Assembly (NCBI GenBank): GCA_024642335.1
Contig: JAHEBH010000001.1
Span: forward strand, 62,001 to 126,000
Direction: 5' to 3'
Length of the DNA: 64,000 nucleotides
DNA from: Erythrobacter sp.
GTDB taxonomy: Bacteria; Pseudomonadota; Alphaproteobacteria; Sphingomonadales; Sphingomonadaceae
Both the position numbers and the translations under genes were made by a program. Shown here in pieces: positions 1-10,679 of this stretch; within the stretch, counting starts at the first letter, position 1, and the number at the start of each line of letters is the position of its first letter. The notes under the pieces were generated by a model. It was not told the DNA's origin. It searched no databases and saw nothing but the letters and a program-made list of their open reading frames with translations.

Positions 1-1302
1 GAAACATTGCCAGATGTCGGCGGCATTGAGCTCGCGTCCCAGATCATCGGCCATGGATTGCACGTGGCGCGAAAAGTCCGCCTGCAGCTTCTTGGGCAGT
101 TTCAGGCCCTGGTCCTGCTCGAGAACCCAGGCAAAGCCGCCTTTTCCGCTCTGCGAATTGACGCGGATCACCGCCTCGTAACTGCGGCCCAGATCGGCGG
201 GGTCGATCGGCAAGTAAGGCACGCGCCACAGCTCGTCATTGCGCTGTTCCTGCGCTTCGAAGCCCTTCTTGATCGCATCCTGGTGGCTGCCCGAAAAAGC
301 GGTGAACACCAGTTCGCCGCCATAGGGATGGCGCGGATGGACGGGCAGCTGGTTGCAATATTCGACGGTTTCAATGACCTTGTCGATATCGCTGAAATCA
401 AGGCCCGGATCGACGCCCTGCGTGTACATGTTCATGGCCACGGTCACGAGGCAGCAATTGCCGGTGCGCTCGCCATTGCCGAACAGGCAGCCTTCCACGC
501 GGTCTGCTCCTGCCATCATGCCCAGTTCGGCCGCCGCGACACCCGTACCCCGGTCGTTGTGCGTGTGCAGGCTGATCGCGGCCTTCTCGCGGCCAGGCAG
601 ATTGCGACAGAAATACTCGATCTGGTCGGCATAGATATTGGGCGTTGCCGCCTCCACCGTTGCCGGCAGGTTGAGGATGATAGGGTTCTCGACGCTAGGC
701 TGGAGAACCTCCATCACCGCCTCGCAAACCTCCAGGCTGAAATCGAGCTCGGCGGTGGAGAAAGTCTCAGGCGAATATTCGAACTGCCATCTGGTGTTCG
801 GACGCTTTGCCGCCTCGTCACGCAGCAGCTTGGCGCCATTCACGGCAATCTGCTTCACATCCGCCTTGTCCATGCGGAACACGATCTCGCGCCATGCGGG
901 GCTGACAGCATTGTAGAGGTGGACGATCGCGGAATGCGCACCTTCGAGGCTTTCGAAACTGCGCTTGATCAGGTCTTCGCGCGATTGGGTCAGGACCTGC
1001 ACTACAACATCCCCGGGGATGCGCCCGGACCGGACGAGGTTGCTGATGAAGTCGAATTCGGTCTGCCCCGCGCTGGGAAAGCCGACTTCGATCTCCTTCA
1101 CGCCCACTTCCACCAGCAGGTCGAAGAAACGGGTCTTCTTTACACCGTCCATTGGATCGATGATCGACTGGTTGCCATCGCGCAAATCGGTGGAGAGCCA
1201 GCGGGGCGGGGCGGTAATGGTGCGCGTCGGCCATTGCCGGTCGGGCAAATCGACCTGCGGGAATGGCTGGTATTTTCGGCTCGGTTCTTTGAGCATTGGC
1301 AT
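1..1302 (-). CDS. leuA: 2-isopropylmalate synthase, type 2 (3' end beyond window)
   Basis: This enzyme condenses acetyl-CoA with 2-oxoisovalerate, the first committed step of leucine synthesis. The gene is missing from the ORF track because its stop lies outside the window; 434 codons are visible of roughly 555 expected for type-2 LeuA. The N-terminus reads [15 protein letters not shown] and is followed by the active-site stretch [16 protein letters not shown] near residue 38. The metal-binding SLHTHND motif is near residue 250. The catalytic TIM barrel is therefore complete and only the C-terminal leucine-sensing domain is cut. The ATG is preceded by AAGGG with a 9-base gap. A leucine-rich leader peptide and hairpin lie upstream. 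The long plus-strand ORF over this gene is an antisense shadow. Confidence 0.96.
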   Translation of the reverse strand, partial: MPMLKEPSRKYQPFPQVDLPDRQWPTRTITAPPRWLSTDLRDGNQSIIDPMDGVKKTRFFDLLVEVGVKEIEVGFPSAGQTEFDFISNLVRSGRIPGDVVVQVLTQSREDLIKRSFESLEGAHSAIVHLYNAVSPAWREIVFRMDKADVKQIAVNGAKLLRDEAAKRPNTRWQFEYSPETFSTAELDFSLEVCEAVMEVLQPSVENPIILNLPATVEAATPNIYADQIEYFCRNLPGREKAAISLHTHNDRGTGVAAAELGMMAGADRVEGCLFGNGERTGNCCLVTVAMNMYTQGVDPGLDFSDIDKVIETVEYCNQLPVHPRHPYGGELVFTAFSGSHQDAIKKGFEAQEQRNDELWRVPYLPIDPADLGRSYEAVIRVNSQSGKGGFAWVLEQDQGLKLPKKLQADFSRHVQSMADDLGRELNAADIWQCF

Positions 1303-1376
1303 GGCTATAAGCCCTTATCGCTTGTGCGCGGCGCGGCAAGAGGCGCGCTGCATTTTCTTCTGAGGTCTTGAAGTTC

Positions 1377-1429
1377 CCTTAGGCGGGATGCCCATGCGTC
1401 ACGCGCAGGGCGGGGTGCACGCCTAAGGG
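1377..1429 (-). promoter_or_regulatory. leuA leader hairpin, candidate attenuator
   Basis: A perfect 10-bp inverted repeat (CCCTTAGGCG / CGCCTAAGGG) closes over a second GC-rich stem in the leuA leader RNA. The 5' arm contains the TAG stop of the leader peptide, so a ribosome stalled on the preceding Leu codons would cover it. No U-run follows the hairpin. If this is attenuation, termination may be Rho-dependent, or control may be on translation: CCCTTA in the 5' arm could also pair with TAAGGG at the leuA ribosome binding site. The structure is seen in sequence; the mechanism is inferred. Confidence 0.6.
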
Positions 1430-1482
1430 CGTGTAAGTCGAAGCAGCGATAGGAGCTCACGACGGTTCATGGTCATCAGCAT
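1423..1482 (-). CDS. Leucine-rich leader peptide of leuA
   Basis: This is a 19-codon ORF, too short for the track, reading MLMTMNRRELLSLLRLTRP. An internal ATG gives a 17-residue form starting MTMN. Five of seven consecutive codons near the end encode leucine (CTC, CTA, CTG, CTT, CTT). Its stop codon lies in the 5' arm of a strong hairpin, about 120 bases upstream of leuA on the same strand. Position and composition match classic amino-acid attenuation leader peptides. The Shine-Dalgarno is weak (GGTAAG), which tempers confidence. Confidence 0.65.
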   Translation of the reverse strand: MLMTMNRRELLSLLRLTRP

Positions 1483-1522
1483 ATGCGCATAAGCTTACCA
1501 AATGTCTAGGCCCACAAACGCA

Positions 1523-1554
1523 GGAAGCGCGCGACCGCACGGCCGCGCGCTTCC
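1523..1554 (-). terminator. Hairpin terminator after the YceI gene
   Basis: An 11-bp perfect stem (GGAAGCGCGCG / CGCGCGCTTCC) with a 10-base loop begins 24 bases beyond the stop of the YceI gene. It is followed on the minus strand by the T-containing stretch TGCGTTTGTG. It most likely separates the YceI transcript from leuA, so a leuA promoter would have to lie close to the leader peptide or overlap this hairpin. Confidence 0.55.
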
Positions 1555-1578
1555 AGAGCGAGTAAGGATTCGGGGATC

Positions 1579-2226
1579 CTATTGCTTTTCGAATGCCACG
1601 GTAATGTAGAGGTCTACATTATCGGCAATGCCGAACGGCACGCCAAAGCCCATGTTCCATTCGGAGCGGGTGATGGTGGTGGTTCCGTGGAAACCCAGCG
1701 TTTCCTTCCGGCTCATCATGTTGGTGCCCATGCCGGCCAGTTCGGCCTGGATGATCACTTCCTTGGTCACGCCGTTGAAGGTCAGGTCACCCGTTATATG
1801 GGCGGTCCTTTCTCCGGTTGAGTGGATCGAGGTGGACACGAAATGCGCAGCGGCCGGATTGGGGCCGAAGAAGTCGGGTGCGCCGCCGTCCTGGCCCGGG
1901 CGCAGCAAATGGTCACGCAGGCCAGCACTGGGGACCATCACCGATGCCAGCGGAATGGTTGCTTCCAGCGACGAGTTGGGAAGGTTGTCCTTATCGAGGT
2001 TCAAGGTCGCGTCAACGTCGCCAAGCAGGCCGTAATAGTCGTTGAAACCGAGGTGATTGACCCCGAATGCCACCATCGAGTGCGAAGCATCGGTCTTGTA
2101 GGTGCCGGAGCTTGCCGCGCCGGGATCGAGCGCTGGTGCAGGCGGGCCGCCCTGGGCGTGAAGTGCGCCAACTGACAAGGTGGCGATGCCGGCCGCAGTG
2201 GCGACGGCGAGAATGGTTTTGCGCAT
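1579..2226 (-). CDS. YceI family periplasmic protein
   Basis: A 215-residue secreted protein of the YceI lipocalin-like family, which binds isoprenoid-type lipids in characterised members. Residues 1-24 form a signal peptide ending in LHAQ. The mature part shows family motifs: YKTDASHSMVAFGVNHLGF near residue 43, the LTFNGVTKEV strand near residue 148, and a SEWNMGFGVP stretch near the C-terminus. The start is supported by GGAGGATCC upstream. It stands alone between ilvC and leuA. No neighbouring cytochrome b561, a frequent partner of YceI proteins, is visible. The ligand is unknown. Confidence 0.88.
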   Translation of the reverse strand: MRKTILAVATAAGIATLSVGALHAQGGPPAPALDPGAASSGTYKTDASHSMVAFGVNHLGFNDYYGLLGDVDATLNLDKDNLPNSSLEATIPLASVMVPSAGLRDHLLRPGQDGGAPDFFGPNPAAAHFVSTSIHSTGERTAHITGDLTFNGVTKEVIIQAELAGMGTNMMSRKETLGFHGTTTITRSEWNMGFGVPFGIADNVDLYITVAFEKQ

Positions 2227-2344
2227 ATTAGGGATCCTCCAGGTGGAATTGTCTGCTGCTCAATCTGGCAATGCCGCCTGCCAATGTCCACCGGGAAAGG
2301 TCGCGCGAAATGCCCATTGGGGCATGTTTTGTGTCGCGAATTGT

Positions 2345-2372
2345 CGCAGGCCGCCCGGGTTGGCGGCCTGCG
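2345..2372 (-). terminator. Hairpin just after ilvC
   Basis: An 11-bp perfect inverted repeat (CGCAGGCCGCC / GGCGGCCTGCG) with a 6-base loop starts 8 bases past the ilvC stop. There is no clear U-run afterwards. It may be an imperfect intrinsic terminator or a 3'-end stabilising hairpin for the ilvBNC transcript. Confidence 0.5.
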
Positions 2373-2380
2373 AAAAGAAC

Positions 2381-3490
<1,110 letters not shown>

Positions 3491-3514
3491 CTACGAAAAA
3501 TTCCTATTTTCTGT

Positions 3515-4030
3515 TCAAGCTGCTTCCGGCCCGCGCATCATTCCGACGATGCCGGTGCGGCCGACTTCGACCAGTCCAAGCTCACGCATCAGGGCGATGA
3601 AGCTGTCGATCTTGTCCGGCGGGCCGGTTATCTCGAAGATGAAGCTCCCGGTGGTGGTATCGACCGGGCGAGCGCGGAAGATATCCGCCAGCCGCAAGGC
3701 CTCGACCCGCTTTTCGCCCGTGCCGGACACCTTCACCAGCGCCAACTCGCGCTCCACATGCGGGCCGGCCTGCGTCAGGTCCACCACGCGGTGAACCGGA
3801 ACGAGCCGGTCGAGCTGCGCCTCGATCTGGTCGATCACGGTGGGCGGACCACCGGTGACGATGGTGATGCGGCTGACCGAGTGGTTTTCCGAAATATCGG
3901 CAACCGTCAGGCTGTCGATATTGTAACCGCGCGCGGTGAACAGGCCGGTGATCTTGGCCAGAATCCCCGGCTCGTTATCAACGACGATGGTCAGCACATG
4001 CCGTTCGGATTCACGATGCTGTATCTTCAT
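3515..4030 (-). CDS. ilvN: Acetolactate synthase regulatory (small) subunit
   Basis: A 171-residue regulatory subunit that binds the catalytic IlvB and confers feedback inhibition by branched-chain amino acids. The N-terminal ACT domain begins at about residue 8 (HVLTIVVDNEPGILAKITGLF), and the C-terminal small-subunit domain contains GPPDKIDSFIALMRELG. The track starts at a GTG one codon earlier. The ATG at 4030 overlaps the ilvB stop as TGATG, which implies translational coupling and fits equimolar synthesis with IlvB. Confidence 0.96.
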   Translation of the reverse strand: MKIQHRESERHVLTIVVDNEPGILAKITGLFTARGYNIDSLTVADISENHSVSRITIVTGGPPTVIDQIEAQLDRLVPVHRVVDLTQAGPHVERELALVKVSGTGEKRVEALRLADIFRARPVDTTTGSFIFEITGPPDKIDSFIALMRELGLVEVGRTGIVGMMRGPEAA

Positions 4031-5778
4031 CACACCAGTGCCTTCGCTTCATCTTCCATGGTTCCGGCGACCTGATCGCCGTAGAGCAGCATTTCGGTAT
4101 GCGCTGCGCCGCTGGGGATCATCGGGAAGCAATTGGCTTCCTTCGACACCTGGCAATCGACCATCACCGGCCCGTCATGCTCGATCATTGCCATGATGCC
4201 TGCGTCGAGATCCGCTTCATCACTGATGCGAATACCCTTCCAGCCATAGGCTTCGGCGAGTTTCACGAAATCGGGCAGGCTGTCCGAATAGGAATTCGAG
4301 TAGCGGCTTTCATAGGTCAGTTCCTGCCACTGGCGGACCATGCCCATGTATTCGTTGTTGAGGATGAACACTTTCACCGGCAGGCGGAACTGGCTGGCGG
4401 TGCCGAGTTCCTGGATATTCATCTGGATCGATGCCTCGCCGGCAATGTCGATCACCAGGTCATCAGGATTGCCCATTTGCGCGCCGATGGCGGCGGGCAG
4501 GCCGTAACCCATCGTGCCGAGCCCGCCCGAGGTGAGCCAGCGATTGGGCGCGGTGAAGCCGAAATATTGCGCAGCCCACATCTGGTGCTGGCCCACTTCG
4601 GTGGTGATGATGGGGTTACGATCCCTGGTCAGTGCGAACAGGCGTTCGACGGCCAGTTGCGGCATGATCGTATCGCCTCGGGCAGGGTAGGCAAGGCTTT
4701 CGCGCGCCTTCCAGCCAGCGATACGGGCTTTCCATTCGCCCAGATCGGCGGCGGGGCGCTTGCCCCAAGCTTCGATCAGTTGCTCCAGCACGGTGGCGCA
4801 ATCGCCAACAACGCCGAGATCGACCGGAACCACCTTGTTGATGCTGGCACGATCGATATCGATGTGGATCTTCTTCGAACCTGGTGAGAAGGCATCGAGA
4901 CGGCCCGTAACACGGTCATCGAAACGCGCGCCGATGTTCACCATCACGTCACACTGGTTCATCGCCAGATTGGCTTCATAGGTGCCGTGCATGCCCAGCA
5001 TCCCCAGCCAATCGGGATGATCGGAGGGGAATGCACCCAGGCCCATGAGCGTGGATGTGACGGGCGCGCCAGTGAGTTCCTGTAGCTTGCGCAGCAATTC
5101 GGTCGCCTTGGGGCCAGAATTGATCACGCCGCCGCCAGTATAGAAGATGGGCGCCCTTGCGTTGGCGATCATCTCGATGGCCTGGGCAATCTCGTCAGCG
5201 GCTGCAACGGTACGCGGCTTGTAGCGCAACGGGCGCTGCGCCTGTCCGTCCTGCAGCATTGCCGTGGCAACCTGAACATTCTTGGGAATGTCGATCACGA
5301 CCGGGCCAGGACGACCGGTGGTGGCGATCTCGAATGCTTCCTCGATCGTCGCCTGCAGTTCGGCAGGGTCCTTCACCAGATAGTTGTGCTTGGTGCAGTG
5401 CCGGGTGAGGCCAACGGTATCGGCTTCCTGGAAGGCGTCGGTGCCGATCAGGTTGGTGGCAACCTGCCCGGTGATGACAACGAGCGGGATGGAATCGAGA
5501 AAGGCATCGGCAATGCCGGTGATGGCATTGGTCGCACCAGGACCCGAGGTGACAAGCACCACGCCGGGCTTGCCTGTCGACCGGGCATAGCCCTCCGCCG
5601 CATGGGCTGCGCCAGCTTCATGCCGCACAAGGATGTGGCGGATGCGGTCGTCCGAAAACAGCTCGTCATAGATGGGAAGCACCGCACCGCCGGGATAGCC
5701 GAAGACGTGTTCGACACCCAGTCTCACCAGTGTTTCGCACAATATCGCAGCGCCGCTGCGTTCCTCACTCACATTCAT
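4030..5778 (-). CDS. ilvB: Acetolactate synthase catalytic (large) subunit, biosynthetic type
   Basis: This thiamine-diphosphate and FAD enzyme makes acetolactate or acetohydroxybutyrate from pyruvate. It is 582 residues from the chosen start [10 protein letters not shown], which has GGGAG five bases upstream; the 26 extra track codons do not look like protein from this family. Domain order is normal: N-terminal Pyr domain with the catalytic Glu ([18 protein letters not shown]), central FAD domain, and C-terminal PP domain with the ThDP motif [15 protein letters not shown]. It is the first gene of ilvBNC, with a consensus-like -35 box and a strong leader hairpin upstream. Confidence 0.97.
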   Translation of the reverse strand: MNVSEERSGAAILCETLVRLGVEHVFGYPGGAVLPIYDELFSDDRIRHILVRHEAGAAHAAEGYARSTGKPGVVLVTSGPGATNAITGIADAFLDSIPLVVITGQVATNLIGTDAFQEADTVGLTRHCTKHNYLVKDPAELQATIEEAFEIATTGRPGPVVIDIPKNVQVATAMLQDGQAQRPLRYKPRTVAAADEIAQAIEMIANARAPIFYTGGGVINSGPKATELLRKLQELTGAPVTSTLMGLGAFPSDHPDWLGMLGMHGTYEANLAMNQCDVMVNIGARFDDRVTGRLDAFSPGSKKIHIDIDRASINKVVPVDLGVVGDCATVLEQLIEAWGKRPAADLGEWKARIAGWKARESLAYPARGDTIMPQLAVERLFALTRDRNPIITTEVGQHQMWAAQYFGFTAPNRWLTSGGLGTMGYGLPAAIGAQMGNPDDLVIDIAGEASIQMNIQELGTASQFRLPVKVFILNNEYMGMVRQWQELTYESRYSNSYSDSLPDFVKLAEAYGWKGIRISDEADLDAGIMAMIEHDGPVMVDCQVSKEANCFPMIPSGAAHTEMLLYGDQVAGTMEDEAKALV

Positions 5779-5815
5779 TCTCCCGGAATTGGCCGGATCG
5801 GTCTTGGAAATGACT

Positions 5816-5843
5816 GGCCCGACACGATTGCTCGTGCCGGGCC
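5816..5843 (-). promoter_or_regulatory. Stable hairpin in the ilvB leader
   Basis: A 12-bp stem (GGCCCGGCACGA / TCGTGTCGGGCC in transcript sense, one G-U pair) with a 4-base loop lies about 40 bases upstream of the ilvB ATG. No U-run follows and no branched-chain-rich leader peptide is visible between it and the promoter. It may be an attenuator-like or mRNA-stability element. The structure is clear; the role is inferred. Confidence 0.45.
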
Positions 5844-5877
5844 TTTCCTCTCCCAAGGAATTTCACTACTGGGCGCC

Positions 5878-5906
5878 CTGCTATGAGACAGGAAATGTCT
5901 TGTCAA
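5878..5906 (-). promoter_or_regulatory. Putative ilvB promoter with internal dyad
   Basis: A perfect -35 box TTGACA begins 3 bases after the miaA stop. It is followed by a 17-base spacer and a weak -10, TAGCAG. The spacer carries a dyad, AGACA-N5-TGTCT (5886-5900), placed where a repressor could block RNA polymerase. The match is visible; use as a promoter and operator is inferred. Confidence 0.5.
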
Positions 5907-5909
5907 CCC

Positions 5910-6857
5910 CTATAATGAGAATAATGTTTCAAACTGTGATCTAATTGAGCAATTTTCTGGCTCCAATCGTGGCCAATCTTGCGGGGGCTGGTGCCGAAGC
6001 CAGGTGTATTGCCGCTTGGCGTAGTTCCGTGTCGCTTGCTGGGCAGAGGAAATTGCTTGCCCGCGCGTGATTTCGCCTCGCAAAAGAGCCGCAATCTCGG
6101 GAACGCCAATAGCGCGCATTACCGGAAGGTCGGGCGAGAGGTTGCGCGCGAGGAGGAGTTCGACCTCTTCCACTGCCCCGTGTTCGAGCATGGTCGCGAA
6201 GCGCCTGTCACACCGTTCATAGAGACGCTCACGCTCCGGTAGCAGGACCAGCGGGGCGAGGGTGATGTCATCGGCAATTCCGCCTTCGAGGCGGGCCTGC
6301 CAATGTGAGAGCGGTTTGCCTGTCGATCGCACCACTTCCAACGCACGCGCGATCCTTTGCGTGTCGCCCGGTGCCAATTGTTCGGCACGTCCCGGGTCTT
6401 CGGCCTGCAAGGCAGCATAGGCTTGCTCGACGGGAAGGGCGCGGACCTCTTCGCGGATGGCCGGATCGATTTCGGGTATCGGCGCGATGCCTTCCAGCAA
6501 GGTGCGGATGTAGAGGCCCGTCCCGCCGACAAGGATGGGGATTGCACCAGCGGCATGCGCTTCTGCAATCTCGTGCCTGGCCGCTGTTGCCCAATCGGCG
6601 GCAGAGCATGCCTGCGCACCGTCCCAGGATCCGAACAGGCAATGCGGCACGCCGCGCAATTCTTCCTCGGTCGGGCGCGCACTTAACACGGTGAGATCGG
6701 CGTAGACCTGTGCGCTGTCGGCATTGATTACGACAGCACTCTTGCCCGCCTCCTGCAGCTCCAATGCCAGCCTGACAGCGAGATCGCTCTTGCCGCTGGC
6801 GGTTGGCCCTGCGATGAGCGCCACCGGATTCGCCCCAGGAGTTGTTCCCTTGCTCAT
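5910..6857 (-). CDS. miaA: tRNA dimethylallyltransferase
   Basis: MiaA adds the dimethylallyl group to A37 of tRNAs reading UNN codons. The protein is 315 residues with the P-loop [11 protein letters not shown] at residues 13-23, the NADSAQVY substrate motif, VGGTGLYI, and a tRNA-binding C-terminal region ([17 protein letters not shown]). The track ORF runs about 100 codons further upstream, antisense to serB, and was cut back to the ATG at 6857 (MSKGTTPG). That start overlaps the 5' end of the divergent serB by 8 bases, so each promoter must lie inside the other gene. Confidence 0.95.
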   Translation of the reverse strand: MSKGTTPGANPVALIAGPTASGKSDLAVRLALELQEAGKSAVVINADSAQVYADLTVLSARPTEEELRGVPHCLFGSWDGAQACSAADWATAARHEIAEAHAAGAIPILVGGTGLYIRTLLEGIAPIPEIDPAIREEVRALPVEQAYAALQAEDPGRAEQLAPGDTQRIARALEVVRSTGKPLSHWQARLEGGIADDITLAPLVLLPERERLYERCDRRFATMLEHGAVEEVELLLARNLSPDLPVMRAIGVPEIAALLRGEITRGQAISSAQQATRNYAKRQYTWLRHQPPQDWPRLEPENCSIRSQFETLFSL

Positions 6858-7731
6858 TGCCCGCCTGATAGCAGACCCATCGGATCTGGAAACACGCCTC
6901 GATGCAGCGAGCGCTGCGCTGGCTGATGCGGGCCTGCCGTTGGCCGATGCGCATTTGCTCGATGCCAGCTCAGATGTGCTGCAGCTGGAGCTGCCCGGTG
7001 ATGACATGGCTGTGCTGCGCAAGGTGATCGATGCGCATTTCACGCCCAGCGATGCAATCATAGCGCGCGATGAAATTCGCGTTCCGCAGCTCTTCGTCTC
7101 AGATATGGATTCGACCATGATCGGGCAGGAGTGCATCGATGAGCTGGCCGATTTCGCCAACCTGAAGCCTCAAATCGCCGCAATTACTGAGCGTGCCATG
7201 CAGGGCGAACTCGATTTCGAAAGTGCTCTGCGCGAACGGGTCATGCTGTTGCGGAACCTATCCGAGGGCGCGATCTTTGAATGTCTCGACACGCGTATCA
7301 AGCCGATGGCAGGTGCAAAGACCCTGGTCGAGACGCTCAAGAGCAAGGGCTGTCGGACCGTTCTGGTCACGGGCGGCTTCCACCATTTTGCCGATCCCAT
7401 CGCCGCGCAACTTGGCTTTGAGCGTGTTGTCGGCAACCGTCTGGAGGTCACTAATGGTGCCCTCACCGGCGGTCTTGTTGGGGGGATTACCGACAGCGGC
7501 GTGAAGAAGACAGTTCTTCTGGAAGAGGCGGATGAACTGGGCGAGGGCATCGTAACCCTCGCAACCGGAGATGGCGCAAACGATATCCCGATGCTGCAGG
7601 AGGCGACTTACGGGGTGGCCTATCATGCCAAGCCCAAGGCTCGCGACGCGGCCAATGGCTGGATCGACCGCGGCGACCTGACGGTGCTGCTGAAGCTGTT
7701 CGGAATTCCAGAGACTGAGTGGGTTTCCTAG
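6850..7731 (+). CDS. serB: Phosphoserine phosphatase
   Basis: SerB releases serine from phosphoserine, the last step of serine synthesis. It is an HAD-superfamily enzyme with the nucleophile motif [15 protein letters not shown] near residue 85 and motif [12 protein letters not shown] near residue 240, preceded by an ACT-like N-terminal region. I place the start at TTG 6850 (LIARLIADP) because AGGAG lies 8 bases upstream and the length (293 residues) suits sphingomonad SerB. The 42 extra track codons would be antisense to miaA. Its TAG stop shares the palindrome CTAG with the convergent neighbour. Confidence 0.94.
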   Translation: MLIARLIADPSDLETRLDAASAALADAGLPLADAHLLDASSDVLQLELPGDDMAVLRKVIDAHFTPSDAIIARDEIRVPQLFVSDMDSTMIGQECIDELADFANLKPQIAAITERAMQGELDFESALRERVMLLRNLSEGAIFECLDTRIKPMAGAKTLVETLKSKGCRTVLVTGGFHHFADPIAAQLGFERVVGNRLEVTNGALTGGLVGGITDSGVKKTVLLEEADELGEGIVTLATGDGANDIPMLQEATYGVAYHAKPKARDAANGWIDRGDLTVLLKLFGIPETEWVS

Positions 7732-8315
7732 CCCGGATTCTTCAACCTGCTCGATTTGCGCCAGGCAGCAATGCGCAAAAGCAGGGCAAGGATGGCAATG
7801 GCGGTATAGATTCCGGCAATCGGAAAATGTTCCGGCTCGGTGACCTTGCCGATGTAGGTTGCGGCAAAGATCAGCCACAGGATGTGGATGCCCAAGCTGT
7901 GCAAACGTTTCCAGTTCTTGCCGAGGGTGCGGTAGCCCCACTGATTGGAAGTCAGCGCCATCGCATAGATCACCACATACACCAGGAATCCCGGCAGAAG
8001 GCCGGATATTGGGGGCCACTCGGGGAGCGAATTGAGGAAGTTGAGCAAGGCAATCAGGTGGACGCTGTGCGTAGTCGCGAATGACAAGCCCCAATATTTG
8101 CGGCTCCTCAACAGTTTGCGGGTGAACTCGCCGGGCCATAGCTTTGCCAGCGAGGACGCCGAATAAGTTACAATCAAGAACGGGAAACCGACCTGGGCTG
8201 TGAACCGGGAGGCCATCCGCCAGGCTTCGGTCGCATCGGTCGACGCCTGCAAGCCTGCCATGGTTGCAACCATCGCTACGATCGCGGCCAACGCAATTGG
8301 CCAATATTTCGGCAT
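7728..8315 (-). CDS. Ferric-reductase-like transmembrane protein (MsrQ-like fold)
   Basis: A 195-residue integral membrane protein with about five or six hydrophobic helices. It carries histidines in helices typical of haem b ligands: FATTHSVHLIALL and RLHSLGIHILWLIF. This resembles the ferric-reductase-like domain of MsrQ and YedZ proteins. MsrQ usually sits beside msrP, which is absent here, so the electron acceptor is unknown. The ATG at 8315 has GGAGG 7 bases upstream; the track starts one codon earlier at TTG. It converges on serB, sharing a CTAG at the two stops. Confidence 0.72.
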   Translation of the reverse strand: MPKYWPIALAAIVAMVATMAGLQASTDATEAWRMASRFTAQVGFPFLIVTYSASSLAKLWPGEFTRKLLRSRKYWGLSFATTHSVHLIALLNFLNSLPEWPPISGLLPGFLVYVVIYAMALTSNQWGYRTLGKNWKRLHSLGIHILWLIFAATYIGKVTEPEHFPIAGIYTAIAILALLLRIAAWRKSSRLKNPG

Positions 8316-8360
8316 CAAGTTTCCTCCCCAAACCCTCAGTTTGGAAGGATTATCACTGTC

Positions 8361-10595
8361 TTAACCTTCCATCCAGTCCCGGAAGAACGACAGGTTTGCC
8401 TCACGCAGGTCTGGCAGGGAAACGCCAAACAGGTTGTCACCCTTGACGGTCCCGATGCGGCGGACGCCGCTGGAAGCAGTGTCTTCGTCGCGCGTACCCT
8501 TGGCGAGTTGTTGCTGGAAGGCTTCCACGTCTGAGACTGTAACGAGATAGTACCCTTGATCCTCGCCGAACCACCAGCGAGTTGGGGCATATTCGCCGGG
8601 CGTTTCCACCTCTGCACCCAGATTGCCGGCCAGTGCCATTTCAGCGAGTGCCACGGCCATGCCGCCGTCGGAGACGTCGTGAACGGAATTAACAAGCCCG
8701 GCCTCGATAAGTTCACGGATAAATTCGCCCGAGTTCTTCTCGAGCGTCAGGTCGACGGGCGGGGCATTGCCTTCCTCGCGCCCGTGGATTTCGCGCAGCC
8801 ACAGCGACTGGCCCAGATGGCCGCGCGTATGGTCGGGGGTCGCCCAGGGTTCGGAGCCGATCAGGTAGATGGCATCGCCTTCCGCCTTGAACGCGGTGGT
8901 GGCCATCTTGTCGTAATCAGCAAGGATGCCAACGCCGCCGATCGCCGGGGTGGGCAGAATTGCGGAACCGCCACCGGTTGCCTTGCTCTCATTATAAAGG
9001 CTGACATTGCCCGACACGATCGGGAAATCGAGCACGCGGCAGGCATTGCCCATGCCTTCGAGGCAATGGACGAACTGGCTCATGATCTCGGGGCGCTGCG
9101 GATTGGCGAAATTGAGGCAGTTGGTCACCGCCAACGGCTTGCCGCCGACTGCACAAATGTTGCGATAAGCCTCTGCAATTGCCTGCTTTCCGCCTTCATA
9201 GGGATTGGCATAGCAATAGCGCGGCGTGCAATCGGTGCTGATTGCCAGAGCCTTCTTCGTACCATGTACGCGGACCACCGCCGCATCGCCGCCCGTCTGG
9301 AGCGTATCGGCCATCACCTGGCTGTCATACTGCTCGTAGATCCACTTGCGGCTTGCCAGATCGGGGCAGGCCATCAGCTTGAGCAAATCTGCGCCGATAT
9401 CCTTGCTTTCCGGAACATCGGTGAGGGGCTTGATCCCGGCCCACGCCTTGTATTCGTCCTGGCTGATATGGGGCCGGTCATATTCGGGCGCATCAGCTGC
9501 AAGCGGACCGAGCGGTATATCGCAAACGACCTCGCCATTGAACTCGAGGATCATGTGCCTGGTGTCGGTCACTTCGCCGATCACCGCGAAATCAAGCTCC
9601 CACTTCCTGAAAATAGCCGCAGCCATCTCTTCCTTGCCGGGCTTCAGGACCATGAGCATGCGCTCCTGGCTTTCGCTCAGCATCATCTCGTAAGGCGTCA
9701 TGCCTTCCTCGCGGCAGGGCACCTTGTTCATGTCGAGGCGGATGCCCGTCTCGCCATTGGTGGCCATTTCAACGCTGGAGGAGGTGAGGCCAGCCGCGCC
9801 CATGTCCTGGATCGCGACGATGGCATCGGTGGCCATAAGCTCCAGACAGGCCTCGATCAGCAGCTTTTCCGTGAAGGGATCGCCCACTTGCACGGTGGGG
9901 CGCTTGGCATCGGCATCTTCGCCGAAATCCGCGCTGGCCATCGTGGCGCCATGAATGCCGTCACGCCCGGTCTTGGAGCCGACATAGACGATCGGATTGC
10001 CGACACCCGTTGCCGCCGAATAGAATATCTTGTCCGTATCGGCGATACCCACGGTCATGGCGTTGACGAGGATGTTTCCGTCATAGGCCTTGTGGAAATT
10101 GGTCTCGCCGCCAACGGTCGGCACGCCCACGCAATTGCCATATCCGCCGATGCCCGCGACCACGCCCTGCACAAGGTGCTTCATCTTCGGGTGGTCAGGG
10201 CGGCCAAAACGCAGCGCATTCATGTTTGCCACCGGACGCGCGCCCATGGTGAAGACGTCGCGCAAGATACCGCCGACGCCCGTCGCAGCGCCCTGATAGG
10301 GCTCGATATAGCTGGGGTGGTTGTGGCTCTCCATCTTGAAGATACAGGCCTGCCCGTCGCCGATATCGATGACGCCGGCGTTCTCGCCCGGGCCGCAGAT
10401 CACCCAGGGCGCCTCTGTCGGAAGCTTCTTCAGGTGCAGGCGTGATGACTTGTAGGAGCAGTGCTCGGACCACATGACCGAGAAAATGCCCAGCTCGACC
10501 AGATTGGGCTCGCGGCCCAACGCGTGCAGCACACGCTCGTATTCTTCGGGACTGAGGCCGTGCGCCTCTACGACATCAGGAGTAATTTCGGACAT
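8361..10595 (-). CDS. purL: Phosphoribosylformylglycinamidine synthase subunit PurL
   Basis: PurL converts FGAR and glutamine-derived ammonia to FGAM in purine synthesis. At 744 residues it is the small form that works with separate PurS and PurQ, which are not in this window. The N-terminus has the family stretch [17 protein letters not shown], followed by [17 protein letters not shown] and the ATP-binding [11 protein letters not shown] region; a second AIRS-like half contains [11 protein letters not shown]. The track ORF begins 8 codons early; [15 protein letters not shown] is the family-like start. It diverges from xseB. Confidence 0.97.
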   Translation of the reverse strand: MSEITPDVVEAHGLSPEEYERVLHALGREPNLVELGIFSVMWSEHCSYKSSRLHLKKLPTEAPWVICGPGENAGVIDIGDGQACIFKMESHNHPSYIEPYQGAATGVGGILRDVFTMGARPVANMNALRFGRPDHPKMKHLVQGVVAGIGGYGNCVGVPTVGGETNFHKAYDGNILVNAMTVGIADTDKIFYSAATGVGNPIVYVGSKTGRDGIHGATMASADFGEDADAKRPTVQVGDPFTEKLLIEACLELMATDAIVAIQDMGAAGLTSSSVEMATNGETGIRLDMNKVPCREEGMTPYEMMLSESQERMLMVLKPGKEEMAAAIFRKWELDFAVIGEVTDTRHMILEFNGEVVCDIPLGPLAADAPEYDRPHISQDEYKAWAGIKPLTDVPESKDIGADLLKLMACPDLASRKWIYEQYDSQVMADTLQTGGDAAVVRVHGTKKALAISTDCTPRYCYANPYEGGKQAIAEAYRNICAVGGKPLAVTNCLNFANPQRPEIMSQFVHCLEGMGNACRVLDFPIVSGNVSLYNESKATGGGSAILPTPAIGGVGILADYDKMATTAFKAEGDAIYLIGSEPWATPDHTRGHLGQSLWLREIHGREEGNAPPVDLTLEKNSGEFIRELIEAGLVNSVHDVSDGGMAVALAEMALAGNLGAEVETPGEYAPTRWWFGEDQGYYLVTVSDVEAFQQQLAKGTRDEDTASSGVRRIGTVKGDNLFGVSLPDLREANLSFFRDWMEG

Positions 10596-10679
10596 GACAG
10601 CGCCCTTAGCGGGCAACAATCAGAGTCGCTAGCCCCACTGTGCTTGACCGCGCGCGATGTCCCCGCCAAACCGTGCGAC

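Noticed and set aside
7-1371. 454-codon plus-strand ORF
   Set aside because: It is antisense to leuA, whose conserved motifs are unambiguous; high-GC DNA leaves such shadow frames open.
8556-10445. 629-codon plus-strand ORF
   Set aside because: Antisense shadow of purL.
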